Positions 17,013 through 25,183 of a DNA stretch of 39,953 nucleotides are shown in pieces. Origin of the DNA: Clostridia bacterium (GTDB taxonomy: Bacteria; Bacillota; Clostridia; UMGS1883; UMGS1540). A program made the position numbers and the translations under genes. How positions within the stretch are numbered: the first letter of the stretch is position 1; every line of letters starts with the position of its first letter. The stretch covers positions 1 through 39,953 of the forward strand of contig JAFSAU010000040.1 in assembly GCA_017442155.1 (NCBI GenBank), in the 5' to 3' direction. The notes under the pieces are model-generated. The model saw only the letters and a list, made by a program, of their open reading frames with translations, was not told the origin of the DNA and made no database searches.

Positions 17013-20000
17013 ATGAAGAAAACAGTCAGAGTTTTAGCACTTATTTTTGCCCTCTGTATGACCATGGCTTTTCCGTCTGTTATGGCAGAGGAAAAAGTGG
17101 TGACGGAGCTTATCGCAAACACGAGTGTGGAAAGAGTGGGTTCCGACGGTTTTGCCGCAAGCTGGTGGCATACGGGCGATAACATTACTTTATCAACAGA
17201 AAGCGCACATGAAGGTACGCGTGCCGTCCATGCGATAGCAAAACAGAATGAATCCATTTGTCAGAAAGTAAACGGTCTTGTGGGCGGCCAGCAGTATACA
17301 TTTTCTGCATGGGCATATGTTGTAGAGGGAGAACTGTCCTTCTATACAAAATTTGAAATCCGTGATATCGGGAACACGTATCTTACCGGTGTTCCCATTG
17401 TAGGCTATGTGACCCATGAAGCGGATGCAACCAGAAGATGGCAGAAAATCACCTATGAATTTACAACACCGGAAAATGCCGATAACGGTTATTTCTACAT
17501 TAAATTTAAAAATAACACCAATATGTATTTAGACGAAATCAGTATCCAGGGTCCTGCCAATGCGGCGCAGACCTGTGATTTCGTCGAAGTACCCGAAGGC
17601 AGTCCCGATCTCGCGGTGAACGGGGACTTAGAAAAATACAGTCCCGAAAGCGGAGCCGAAGGCTGGGATGTTTATCTCGGTTGGGACGGCGGTGCAGCTT
17701 CCGTTGTGAAAGACGAGCAGCGCGGCAATAACGTTCTGCGCGTTGAGTCCGACGGCAGCACAAACCCCTGGGGAAGACTGACCCTTCCGGTAGAGCCCAT
17801 GGCAACCTATCAGGTAACGAATCTTTTAAAAACCGAGGAATTATCGGGCAGCGTAAAATATAAGTTTGAATTTTATGTAGACCCTGCCGATCCCAGTAAA
17901 GGTTACGATGAAGCACAGTCCCAGTATTTTAAAGGGACATACGGCACATGGCAGCTTGTAGGTTCAACGGTGGAAGCACCTGCCTTTGCAAAGTACGTGA
18001 AGATTTACTGCAGACTTTATGGCGGCGGTGTAGCGTATTTTGACGACATAACCATGCACAAGGTAAAGGACCCCGTGCCCATGTACTACAGCGTAAGTGC
18101 CTTTAACTACACGGATGTGGAAACAGGCATCGCAGCAGCAAGACCGAATACCATTTCCTATGAAACGCCGGAAGGAGCCAGGGTGCTGTTTGAAATCCTG
18201 GATGGCGAAACGGTTTTGGATAGTTACGAAACAGAAGCCGTGGGCGATACCCGTTACAATTTCAAAACGGAGATATTGCCAAAGCAGGATACCTACTATA
18301 ATCTCCGTATCACCTATAAGAATGCAGACGGCAGTGTGATAGATTCGAGAGATAACAAAATTTCCAAGGTAAAGCGTCCTACCATGTTAAAGCCGGACGG
18401 TACGTTTGTAACGAAGGAAGGCAAGGAAATTATTCCTAAAATCGGTTACCATATCGGCACCCTCGATAACCTCGACTACTGTGCGGATATGGGCATTAAC
18501 GTTGTACAGTGGAACCCGGGCGGCAACGCAGACAGTCTGAAAAAAGCACTGGACCAGGCATACGAGAAAGGCGTTTATATTGCGGTGCTTCTCTATGACA
18601 ACGGTCTTCCGGCAGGCCATGAAACCAACGTAATCAAAACTACAAATATTATTAACGCCTGCAAGGACCATCCGGCAGTATTTGCATGGATGGTACAGGA
18701 CGAAGCTTACTGGGCAAACCCCAACTGCTATCCCGATTTGTTTGCATCGTACGAGCTGATTCACGGGCTTGACCCCGATCACCCTGTATACCTTCTAGAA
18801 ACCTCTGACTTCTTTGCCATTGAGGTAGCAGGCGTATGTGATGCATATGTTGCCGACCCCTATGTATACAAAAACCCCTTAAAGGTAGTTTCCAAATATG
18901 TTAAGGCGAATACAGAAGTCGGTGACGTTCTCGGCAGACCCCATTATTCTATTTTGCAGGCAATGGATTACGGCGATTATGCACCGGATTCCAACGGTAT
19001 GCGCCATCAGACATACCAGGCACTTTTTGCAGGGACCGCTTCGGTAGGTTACTATCCGGTAAATGCGGAGATGGGAAACCCGAATCTCTGGGAATCCAAG
19101 CGGTATGAAGGTATCAAAGTCCTGAATACCGAAGAAATCGAAGAAGCGCGCAAGGTATTTGTAACGGGCGAATATCCCACTTTTGCAAACCTCTCAAATC
19201 CTGAACATGACATATGGTATAGAATCTATCGGAAGGATAACGAGCTGTACATGATTCTCCTCAACATGTCCGGCACCGAAACGGTAGAAGCGGATATTCC
19301 GCTTATGTCCGGCGGCGCAAAGGTTGGTGAATTTACAGCAACACCTGTAGATATCAGCGGTGCGGAGACGGTAACGGGTAATGGCCGTTTTGTTGCGACC
19401 CTTGCACCGGGGCATGTGGCAAAATATAAGATAACCACAAGTCAGCCGGTAGACTTCTCACTGATGGCACAGCCGCAGTTTGCCGACCTTGCAGGGTATG
19501 ACTGGGCGGCAGAGGCAATTTCGGTACTCGGCGGCATCGGTATTGTAGAAGGGGATGCAAGCGGAAACTATAATCCTGCCACCCCGATTACACGCGGCGA
19601 TTTTGCAAAGTATCTGATCCGGACCCTGGGACTTTACGGCGGCGAGACAGCGGCTTTCGCGGATGTTCCGGCAGATTCCCATTACTATAAGGAAATTATG
19701 ACCGGAAAAGCACTGGGGATTTTAAACGGTGTGGGCGACAATATGTATAATCCTGAAGCGACCATATCAAGACAGGATTTGATGACGATTTGCGCCAGAG
19801 CCTTAGAGTATGTCGGTAAGCTTGAAAAAGCAGAGAAGGACAAAACGTTGGACTTTTCTGACGGCGGTGCGATTGCAGGTTATGCCAAAGATGCTGTGTC
19901 GAACATGATTTGGAACGGCATTATTGCCGGTAATGCAGACGGTACCATTAATCCCCTTGGCAACACAACCCGTGCAGAAGCGGCAGTGATCATGCACAGA

Positions 20001-20051
20001 ATTTTCAATCATGAAATCTATATTCTCAATCCTGCCGGCATGAAGATGTAA
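17013..20051 (+). CDS. S-layer-anchored glycoside-hydrolase-like protein (CBMs + TIM barrel + C-terminal SLH)
   Basis: 1012 residues with a signal peptide (about 1-25, ending VMA-EE). Two CBM4/9-like modules (about 28-185 and 195-345) are followed by a TIM-barrel domain. That domain carries GYHIGTLDNLDYC, VVQWNPGGNADSL, AWMVQDEA (E564, candidate acid/base), VADPY and SVGYYPVN, and a beta-sandwich follows it. Three SLH repeats at about 825-1005 carry ITRGDF, ISRQDL and TTRAEA. Identical domain order and many shared motifs make it a close paralogue of the 9844-12576 protein, which has no SLH. Unlike that protein, its QDE is followed by Ala instead of Pro. The start follows AGGAGGAGAC. The enzyme should face the outside, bound to the cell wall. 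The substrate is unknown. Confidence 0.82.
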   Translation: MKKTVRVLALIFALCMTMAFPSVMAEEKVVTELIANTSVERVGSDGFAASWWHTGDNITLSTESAHEGTRAVHAIAKQNESICQKVNGLVGGQQYTFSAWAYVVEGELSFYTKFEIRDIGNTYLTGVPIVGYVTHEADATRRWQKITYEFTTPENADNGYFYIKFKNNTNMYLDEISIQGPANAAQTCDFVEVPEGSPDLAVNGDLEKYSPESGAEGWDVYLGWDGGAASVVKDEQRGNNVLRVESDGSTNPWGRLTLPVEPMATYQVTNLLKTEELSGSVKYKFEFYVDPADPSKGYDEAQSQYFKGTYGTWQLVGSTVEAPAFAKYVKIYCRLYGGGVAYFDDITMHKVKDPVPMYYSVSAFNYTDVETGIAAARPNTISYETPEGARVLFEILDGETVLDSYETEAVGDTRYNFKTEILPKQDTYYNLRITYKNADGSVIDSRDNKISKVKRPTMLKPDGTFVTKEGKEIIPKIGYHIGTLDNLDYCADMGINVVQWNPGGNADSLKKALDQAYEKGVYIAVLLYDNGLPAGHETNVIKTTNIINACKDHPAVFAWMVQDEAYWANPNCYPDLFASYELIHGLDPDHPVYLLETSDFFAIEVAGVCDAYVADPYVYKNPLKVVSKYVKANTEVGDVLGRPHYSILQAMDYGDYAPDSNGMRHQTYQALFAGTASVGYYPVNAEMGNPNLWESKRYEGIKVLNTEEIEEARKVFVTGEYPTFANLSNPEHDIWYRIYRKDNELYMILLNMSGTETVEADIPLMSGGAKVGEFTATPVDISGAETVTGNGRFVATLAPGHVAKYKITTSQPVDFSLMAQPQFADLAGYDWAAEAISVLGGIGIVEGDASGNYNPATPITRGDFAKYLIRTLGLYGGETAAFADVPADSHYYKEIMTGKALGILNGVGDNMYNPEATISRQDLMTICARALEYVGKLEKAEKDKTLDFSDGGAIAGYAKDAVSNMIWNGIIAGNADGTINPLGNTTRAEAAVIMHRIFNHEIYILNPAGMKM

Positions 20052-20101
20052 AAGACAAATCAATGTTAGACAGCGGCAGACAAAGAGTTTGAGAAAAAAC
20101 A

Positions 20102-20135
20102 TGTGGACGGCACACCTTTTGGTGTGCCGTCCACA
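20102..20135 (-). terminator. Terminator of the RHH / small membrane protein operon
   Basis: A perfect 15-bp stem (20102-20116 with 20121-20135) has a TTTT loop. On the minus strand it is followed by GTTTTTTCTC, a proper T run, right after the stop of the small gene. It may also end the plus-strand surface-protein operon. Confidence 0.85.
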
Positions 20136-20140
20136 AACGT

Positions 20141-20293
20141 TCAGACAGTATGTTCATCCTCACGGGTTTCGATTTCAATCTTTTCCACCGAGATTTTTTT
20201 CAGCTTCATCATGGGCTTTCGTAAAACGGCGGAAGCAATAACAAATGCGGCGGGCCATGCGAGGGCGGTTATGATTTTCGCAAGCTGTTCCAT
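20141..20293 (-). CDS. Small single-span membrane protein, 50 residues
   Basis: This short frame reads MEQLAKIITALAWPAAFVIA at its start, then SAVLRKPMMKLKKISVEKIE and the acidic tail IETREDEHTV. Residues about 7-24 form one hydrophobic span; the basic stretch after it (RKPMMKLKK) suggests a cytoplasmic C-terminus. The LAWP...RKP layout recalls small bacterial membrane proteins of unknown function. AGAGGTG (20305-20299) overlaps the stop codon of the upstream RHH gene and sits 5 bases before the ATG, so translation is probably coupled. The operon terminator follows within 6 bases of the stop. Its tight linkage to an RHH regulator makes a toxin-like, sensor or holin-like role conceivable, but no function is shown. 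Confidence 0.72.
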   Translation of the reverse strand: MEQLAKIITALAWPAAFVIASAVLRKPMMKLKKISVEKIEIETREDEHTV

Positions 20294-20304
20294 AAAAACA
20301 CCTC

Positions 20305-20859
20305 TTAGTACAGTATGGATTTCACGAGATACCCGGCAAAGCTCAGCTTACTCCGATTATCGGTGAAAGTGGAATCATCCGGTAAAATCTGCAGATCAAT
20401 TAAATTCCTATTGTCGGCGCGGTATTTAACCTCCTTCACCGAAATTGAGCCACGGGGAATGAAAAACAGATGCAATGACCGGCGCGGCCAGTCGTGCAAA
20501 ATAAGATGCCAGTCCTCTGAAAGAACGGATTTTGCCGGGTTGGCCCAGTATATCTGTGTGGTCTTGTTTTTGGAAGAGAACGTGGTGGTATGGGAAAGGG
20601 ATATCCCCTCTTGGCGAAAAAGGGTGGCGGCACGGCTTTTAGTCATCTTAATTTCCGGCTCTGTTTGTGGGGGGACGGACTTTTCCGGCAGTTTTTCCTG
20701 CGGGTATGGAGAAAGCGTATCGGGAAGCAAAAAGGCGATGCTGTTTTCCCGTACAATCCGCTTTAGGGTCATTCGGATTACAGTCTGGAGATCCATGCCG
20801 ATGTCCTCCAATATGGTTTCGGCCTCCGCGACCAGGCTTTTGTCAAGATTTTGCAGCAA
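20305..20859 (-). CDS. Ribbon-helix-helix (RelB/DinJ-like) protein with extra C-terminal domain
   Basis: 184 residues if started at the TTG at 20859, which has AGGAGGTG 7 bases upstream; a longer frame to 21060 has no ribosome binding site and would cross the promoter. The first ~45 residues (LQNLDKSLVAEAETILEDIG, then MDLQTVIRMTLKRIVRENSI) match the RelB/DinJ type RHH DNA-binding fold. After a Pro/Glu-rich linker (about 48-75) comes a ~105-residue alpha/beta segment (YWANPAKSVLSEDWHLILHD...RRSLHLFFIPRGSISVKEV) that I cannot assign; it replaces the short toxin-binding tail of normal RelB. No RelE/YafQ-type toxin is adjacent. It is likely autoregulated through TATGTTT repeats in its promoter and co-transcribed with the 50-residue membrane protein. 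Confidence 0.72.
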   Translation of the reverse strand: MLQNLDKSLVAEAETILEDIGMDLQTVIRMTLKRIVRENSIAFLLPDTLSPYPQEKLPEKSVPPQTEPEIKMTKSRAATLFRQEGISLSHTTTFSSKNKTTQIYWANPAKSVLSEDWHLILHDWPRRSLHLFFIPRGSISVKEVKYRADNRNLIDLQILPDDSTFTDNRSKLSFAGYLVKSILY

Positions 20860-20889
20860 AGCAAAACACCTCCTGTATGAATTACATAT

Positions 20890-20918
20890 ATCATAACATA
20901 ACTTCATATGTTTGTCAA
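20890..20918 (-). promoter_or_regulatory. Strong SigA-type promoter of the RHH operon
   Basis: On the minus strand TTGACA (20918-20913) and TATGAT (20895-20890) are 17 bases apart. The transcription start would fall about 25 bases before the TTG start. Confidence 0.82.
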
Positions 20919-20935
20919 TATGTTTTTGTATGTTT
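20907..20935 (+). repeat. Three direct TATGTTT repeats (candidate RHH operator)
   Basis: TATGTTT begins at 20907, 20919 and 20929, that is with about one helical turn between copies. The array covers and flanks the -35 box of the RHH operon. RHH repressors bind short repeats of this size cooperatively, so autoregulation is likely (inference). Confidence 0.6.
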
Positions 20936-20977
20936 TTTAAAAATACAAATATAATATAATTTTGAAATAAAAAAATC

Positions 20978-21006
20978 TTGACAAAGGAGGTGCGGTGGTG
21001 TATAAT
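20978..21006 (+). promoter_or_regulatory. Consensus SigA-type promoter of the LacI-type regulator gene
   Basis: Perfect TTGACA (20978-20983), 17-base spacer and perfect TATAAT (21001-21006). An operator lies just downstream at 21011-21020. Confidence 0.9.
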
Positions 21007-21010
21007 AATA

Positions 21011-21020
21011 CAAACGTTTG
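21011..21020 (+). promoter_or_regulatory. LacI-type operator 1
   Basis: CAAACGTTTG is a perfect palindrome centred on CG, the classic LacI/GalR-family core. It lies at about the transcription start, where bound repressor would block initiation. It shares its core with operator 2 at 22126. Confidence 0.75.
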
Positions 21021-21037
21021 CAAAAGGCGAGGGTTGA

Positions 21038-22081
21038 ATGAAAGGAAACAGCACGCTCAAATATATAGCACAGCAAATGGGGATTTCGGTCTCGACCGTT
21101 TCCCGCGCCTTGAATGAAAAAAGTGTTGTGAAAGAGGAAACACGGAAAAAGGTGCAGGAAATGGCGAAAAAATATGGCTACGTGCCGAATGAAGTGGCGA
21201 GGTCATTGCAGAAGTCTTCCACAGAAACGATAGCCGTTGTGCTGCCTGATATTTCAGAAACATTTTTTGCCAGAATTGTAAAAGGGCTTGAAAATGTTAT
21301 GATGCAGCATGGATATATGATTATATTGGCAGATACCCGTGAAAGAGCGGATAAAGAAAGTCAATATATCGAAATGCTTTACCGGAGGCGTGTGGATGCG
21401 TTGGTGCTCGCAACTGTTGACTGCAGCGGGGCGTCGGCAACCCCCTTTTTAGAATCGGGAACGCCGGTGGTTTTTATTGATAATATTCCGGATATTGTTT
21501 CGGCTGATGTTATAACCGTTGATAATATTGCGGCAAGCAAGGTGGCAACAAAGTATTTGCTTTCGGCAGGACACCGGAAAATAGCGGTAATCCTTGGTTC
21601 AAAAACAGAAACAACCGGTATTGAGCGTCTCGAAGGATACCGGCAGGCCTTATATGCGTCTGGCGAAGAAGTGGACGAGGAGCTTATTGAATACGGTGAC
21701 TATAAAATGGAGTCAGGCTATGAAGCCATGAAAAGACTGCTGGAAAAAAGACGCGAGACTGCTTTTTCTGCCGTCTATGTTACTTCGGAAAAGATGACTT
21801 ACGGCGCAATCCGCGCAATAAGAGAAGCAGGGCTTACCATACCGGGCGATTTGTCTCTGGTAGGATTTGATATCCATAATCTTATGGATGACAGGCCGCA
21901 AATGATAACGACAGTTTGCCAGCCGGAGGAAGCTATAGGCAAAAAAGTGGGGGAGCTGCTTCTTGACAGACTTAAAAATGAAGAGAACGGACAAAAGGGA
22001 ATAAAAATGCGTCTCAGCCCATTTATTTACGAAGGAGATACGGTAAAACGTATCCATGAAACGGAAAGCAAGTATTGCTGA
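21038..22081 (+). CDS. LacI/GalR-family transcriptional regulator
   Basis: 347 residues. The N-terminal HTH and hinge are clear: TLKYIAQQMGISVSTVSRAL at about 6-25, then KVQEMAKKYGYVPNEVARSL. A PBP1-type sugar-binding domain follows (TIAVVLPDISETFFARIVKG; later VVFIDNIPDI and DLSLVGFD). Such proteins usually repress sugar-use genes and release DNA on binding a sugar or its phosphate. The two matching palindromes before its own gene and before the M81 gene strongly suggest autoregulation and local control of the following operon. The ribosome binding site (GCGAGGG) is modest. A hairpin after the stop codon separates it partly from the next gene. Confidence 0.92.
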   Translation: MKGNSTLKYIAQQMGISVSTVSRALNEKSVVKEETRKKVQEMAKKYGYVPNEVARSLQKSSTETIAVVLPDISETFFARIVKGLENVMMQHGYMIILADTRERADKESQYIEMLYRRRVDALVLATVDCSGASATPFLESGTPVVFIDNIPDIVSADVITVDNIAASKVATKYLLSAGHRKIAVILGSKTETTGIERLEGYRQALYASGEEVDEELIEYGDYKMESGYEAMKRLLEKRRETAFSAVYVTSEKMTYGAIRAIREAGLTIPGDLSLVGFDIHNLMDDRPQMITTVCQPEEAIGKKVGELLLDRLKNEENGQKGIKMRLSPFIYEGDTVKRIHETESKYC

Positions 22082-22087
22082 AAATTG

Positions 22088-22110
22088 ATATACCAAAAGG
22101 ATTGGTATAT
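22088..22110 (+). terminator. Hairpin after the LacI-type gene
   Basis: A 9-bp stem (ATATACCAA / TTGGTATAT) with a 5-base loop is followed by TAATTTTTC. The stem is AT-rich, so termination may be partial. Confidence 0.6.
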
Positions 22111-22125
22111 TAATTTTTCAAACAA

Positions 22126-22141
22126 TTGCAAACGTTTGCAA
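22126..22141 (+). promoter_or_regulatory. LacI-type operator 2
   Basis: TTGCAAACGTTTGCAA is a perfect 16-bp palindrome 22 bases upstream of the M81 gene, and contains the whole core of operator 1. No clear -10/-35 was found beside it, so it could act as a roadblock or cover an unrecognised promoter. Confidence 0.78.
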
Positions 22142-22163
22142 AAAATGAGAAGGAGGATTGGAT

Positions 22164-23579
22164 ATGAGAATAGTAATTGGATCAATACAGTGTGAAGGAA
22201 ATAGTCTGACGCCCATTCATACAAAATATACAGATTTTGATTACGCCGCAGGCAAAGCAATGTACGGGAAAATTAAGGTGGCAGAGTACTTTCTGGAAAA
22301 TGGCTGTGAAATTATTCCGACAATCTATGCACATGCACTTCCGGGCGGCGCGGTCATAAAAGAAGATTTTCTCCGGCTTGCAGATGAGCTTACAGATAAA
22401 GTTCCATCCCATGGAATCGATGGAATCTGGCTGTACCTTCACGGTGCAATGTGTGTCGAGGAAATAGGCTCGGGCGATACATATCTTGTAAGGAAAATAA
22501 GGGAAAAGGTCGGAAATGCAGTTCCGATATCCCTGGCAATGGATTTTCATGCTGATAATACGGATGAAATCGTTGAAATGGCAAACGTAATCACCGCTTT
22601 TCGTACGGCACCGCACCGCGATCATGCCAGAACGCAGCTTCGTGCGGCGGAGCTTCTTCTGGAATGTATTCGGAAAAAGATTCTTCCAAAACCGCAGATT
22701 GCAAGAGAAAATGTGGTAATTTGCGGCGATGCCGTACAGACCGATTCGGAACCTTTGAAAAGTATTATGCAAATGGCAGAAGAATATGAACGTACAATTC
22801 CCGGTATGCTTTCTGTGCAGGTTTTTAATGGGCAGCCATGGATTGATGCACCGTATATGGGTCCTGCTGTTGTTGCAACGCACGAATCAGATAGCGCGCT
22901 TGCTCTAAAGTGTGCAAGAAAGATAGCAGACAGGTTTTATGATGTACGGCATGCATTCCGTTTTACGGTTGAAACTGCGGAGCCGGAAGAGGCAATCCGC
23001 CTTGGGATGGAGGCCGCCGAAAGGCAGGTGTTCATTTCTGATTCCGGCGATAATACTACAGCCGGTGCCGCGGGCGATAATGCGTATATGCTGAACCGAG
23101 TTTTAAAGCTTGGAGCCAAAAATGTTCTGATTGCCGGCATTGCCGATGCGGCAGGCTGCGATTTGTGTTATGAAAAGAATATCGGGGATACGGTAACCGT
23201 AAAAATCGGTGCAAGTATGGACCACACCAGCGAAAGTGCTGTTATTACCGGCACGCTCATGCATAAAGGAGATATCCTTTCCTATACAGGCGGGAATGCA
23301 GGCCCCAGTGCAACGCTTGATTGCGGGGATGTAACGGTTGTAATTACAAGGAACAGGGCTTCCTTGTGCAGACCTGATATATTTGAATCTATCGGTCTTG
23401 AGTATAGTAAATTTAAAATTATTGTTGTAAAGCTGGGATATTTATTTCCCGAGCTTGCAGCGGAAGCGGAAAGAGCGATTCTTGCGTTTACACCGGGAAG
23501 CTCTACGGAACGTCTGGAGGATATGCATATGAAAAATATTCGCCGTCCGATGTTCCCGCTTGAGGATAATTTTAAATAA
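22164..23579 (+). CDS. M81-family (MlrC-like) metallopeptidase-like protein
   Basis: 471 residues, the usual size of the M81/MlrC family, named after the microcystin-degrading MlrC. Visible family landmarks are the N-terminal SIQCEGNSLTP (in place of the usual GGxxHExNTF), GIWLYLHGAM, AMDFHADNT, FRTAPHRDHARTQ and, in the C-terminal domain, DSGDNTTAGAAGD. His and Asp residues in these motifs are probable metal ligands. Most members do not meet microcystin; they are thought to hydrolyse amides or small peptides. The ATG at 22164 follows AGGAGG at 7 bases. It is the first gene of a four-gene operon with M24-like, ASRT and GHL6-like genes. The unusual N-terminal motif may mean a different substrate. 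Confidence 0.82.
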   Translation: MRIVIGSIQCEGNSLTPIHTKYTDFDYAAGKAMYGKIKVAEYFLENGCEIIPTIYAHALPGGAVIKEDFLRLADELTDKVPSHGIDGIWLYLHGAMCVEEIGSGDTYLVRKIREKVGNAVPISLAMDFHADNTDEIVEMANVITAFRTAPHRDHARTQLRAAELLLECIRKKILPKPQIARENVVICGDAVQTDSEPLKSIMQMAEEYERTIPGMLSVQVFNGQPWIDAPYMGPAVVATHESDSALALKCARKIADRFYDVRHAFRFTVETAEPEEAIRLGMEAAERQVFISDSGDNTTAGAAGDNAYMLNRVLKLGAKNVLIAGIADAAGCDLCYEKNIGDTVTVKIGASMDHTSESAVITGTLMHKGDILSYTGGNAGPSATLDCGDVTVVITRNRASLCRPDIFESIGLEYSKFKIIVVKLGYLFPELAAEAERAILAFTPGSSTERLEDMHMKNIRRPMFPLEDNFK

Positions 23580-23604
23580 AAAAATTTTTTAGGAGGAAAA
23601 GAAA

Positions 23605-24777
23605 ATGGCGTATTACAACATGGCAGAAACGGAAAAAAGAATCGAGGACGTAAGGAGGATTTTGAGAGAGAAAAACCTGGATGCAGCACTCGTCTATTTT
23701 GATGAGCTTAATGTTGCAAACGGGTGGTACCTTACCGGCTGGTGTGGCCAGTTTGAAAAGGGGTCCGTGCTTGTCCCTGTGGAAGGCGAGCCGATACTTC
23801 TCGGCGGTCCCGAGTCAGAGCCTTTCGCAAAAATGAACTCCGCAATCACAAAGGTAAGATGTTTTCCCGTATTTATGGTTCCTGATGAAGAATACCCCAA
23901 CGCAACTATCATAAACTTTAAGCAGCTGAATGAAGAGCTTAAAAGTGAAGGAACCATTCTGAAAAGAATCGGCTTTGTAGGAACAGCAACGATTCCTCAC
24001 CAGGTGTATTGTGACTTTGCGGCAGGCTTTGATGGCGTGGAAATGGTGGATATTACAGATGAATATGAAACACTCCGGGCATATAAGTCGGAGTGGGAGG
24101 TTGAACAGATTCAGAAAGCAACCGTGCTTTGTGATATGGCGTATGACAAGATGGTAGAGGCCATCAGACCCGGGGCGTATGAGTTTGAGGTTGCCGCAGC
24201 AGGGGAATCTATCTGCCGTATCAACGGTGCTACAAGCTTTGCATATTCCTGTATTGTAGGCTCAGGAGAACGGGCAAAGGCCGTTGTGCCTACTGCAACC
24301 AATAAGGTGATGCAGGACGGTGAGCTTGTTATGATTGGTATTGCACCTCGCTTTAATGGTTATGCCGGTACATTTGGCGATACCATTCCCGTAAATGGTG
24401 TTTATACGCAGAAGCAAAAGGATTTAATCAATCATATGCGCGAAACAATGCGCCTTACATATGATATGTTAAAGCCGGGAATGACGGGTCGCGAAATTGA
24501 TGTCCCCGGTCGCCTTTATTATGAGAAGCACGGACTGAAAGAGTACATAGTATGCCCGTTTGCACATTCTATCGGTCTTATGGAAGCGGAAGCTCCTTTC
24601 TTCGGCCCGAACGGAGATTTCGTTCTCGTTCCCGGAATGACTGTGATGGTGGACGTAAGCTTCTTCGGACATCCTGACCTGCACGGCGGAAGAATTGAAA
24701 CGGGTTTTGTTATCACCGATACCGGATGCCGTCCGCTTTCCCCCAAGATGTGGGATTACTTTAAGAAAGATCTTTAA
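23605..24777 (+). CDS. M24-fold (Xaa-Pro aminopeptidase/creatinase-like) protein with altered metal site
   Basis: 390 residues with the two-domain M24 layout: an N-terminal creatinase domain (about 8-150) and a C-terminal pita-bread domain (about 165-390). Of the five usual metal ligands, Asp259 (FGDTIP), His321 (FAHSIGL) and Glu365 (GRIETGFVIT) appear present. The first Asp position reads Gly (VMIGIAP, about 245) and the first Glu position reads Asp (VMVDVSFF, 350). Such loss is known for creatinase and other non-peptidase members of the fold. It therefore may hydrolyse a small C-N compound instead of a peptide. The start follows TAGGAGGAAAAG. It lies in an operon directly behind the M81 gene, which could act on the same compound. 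Confidence 0.78.
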   Translation: MAYYNMAETEKRIEDVRRILREKNLDAALVYFDELNVANGWYLTGWCGQFEKGSVLVPVEGEPILLGGPESEPFAKMNSAITKVRCFPVFMVPDEEYPNATIINFKQLNEELKSEGTILKRIGFVGTATIPHQVYCDFAAGFDGVEMVDITDEYETLRAYKSEWEVEQIQKATVLCDMAYDKMVEAIRPGAYEFEVAAAGESICRINGATSFAYSCIVGSGERAKAVVPTATNKVMQDGELVMIGIAPRFNGYAGTFGDTIPVNGVYTQKQKDLINHMRETMRLTYDMLKPGMTGREIDVPGRLYYEKHGLKEYIVCPFAHSIGLMEAEAPFFGPNGDFVLVPGMTVMVDVSFFGHPDLHGGRIETGFVITDTGCRPLSPKMWDYFKKDL

Positions 24778-24798
24778 TAAAAGAAAGGAAGTAGTAGT

Positions 24799-25170
24799 AT
24801 GTCAGAAAAAGTATTAGGGTATAGGCACTATATGTTCATCGACGGAGATTTACCGGGCAACGGCGACGATATGTCGCTTCCCGGTCATGAGGCCATGATG
24901 ATTACGAATAAAAATACGGAGGACGCACACATTATTGTAAATCTTTATTTTTCCGATAAAGCCCCCGTCCGGGGATTGCATATAACAGTGCCTGCTGAAA
25001 GAGTGGTTTGTATCCGGATGGATTTGCCGATTTGTGATGAGGAATATAAAATTCCTTTCGGGCAGTATTCTGTAGAGCTTGACAGCGATATTCCTGTTTG
25101 TGCATGCTTTGGCAGACTTGACCGCCGCTATAACTTAGGCTATTATACAACAGGGTATTGCGCAATATAA
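24799..25170 (+). CDS. ASRT-family small protein (Anabaena sensory rhodopsin transducer-like)
   Basis: 123 residues, all one beta-sandwich domain. The segments LPGHEAMMITNKNTEDAHI, VNLYFSDKAPVRGLHITVPA and SVELDSDIPVCACFGRLDRR match the ASRT family order: HEA...NTG/NTED, LYFxDxxPV, VPA, then a conserved SDxPVxxxxxRLD. The founding member is a soluble tetramer that transmits a light signal from Anabaena rhodopsin. Comparative work has proposed that most relatives, found without rhodopsins, bind small molecules such as sugars. Here there is no rhodopsin and the neighbours are hydrolases, which supports a ligand-binding or enzyme-accessory role. The start follows AAGGAAG. 13 bases separate it from the GHL6-like start. 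Confidence 0.82.
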   Translation: MSEKVLGYRHYMFIDGDLPGNGDDMSLPGHEAMMITNKNTEDAHIIVNLYFSDKAPVRGLHITVPAERVVCIRMDLPICDEEYKIPFGQYSVELDSDIPVCACFGRLDRRYNLGYYTTGYCAI

Positions 25171-25183
25171 GGAAGTGAAAAAA

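Noticed and set aside
20315..20896. 193-codon plus-strand frame opposite the RHH gene
   Set aside because: No ribosome binding site and no recognisable domain. The minus strand has a full promoter, a good start, an RHH motif and a terminator.
22182..22883. 233-codon minus-strand frame
   Set aside because: It is a mirror of the M81 gene with low-complexity Cys/His-rich composition and no signals.
22164..23579. Microcystin degradation function from the MlrC likeness
   Set aside because: M81 proteins are widespread in bacteria that never meet microcystin, and no mlrA, mlrB or mlrD neighbour is present.
24799..25170. Light signalling through the ASRT-like protein
   Set aside because: No rhodopsin gene is nearby, and most relatives occur without one.
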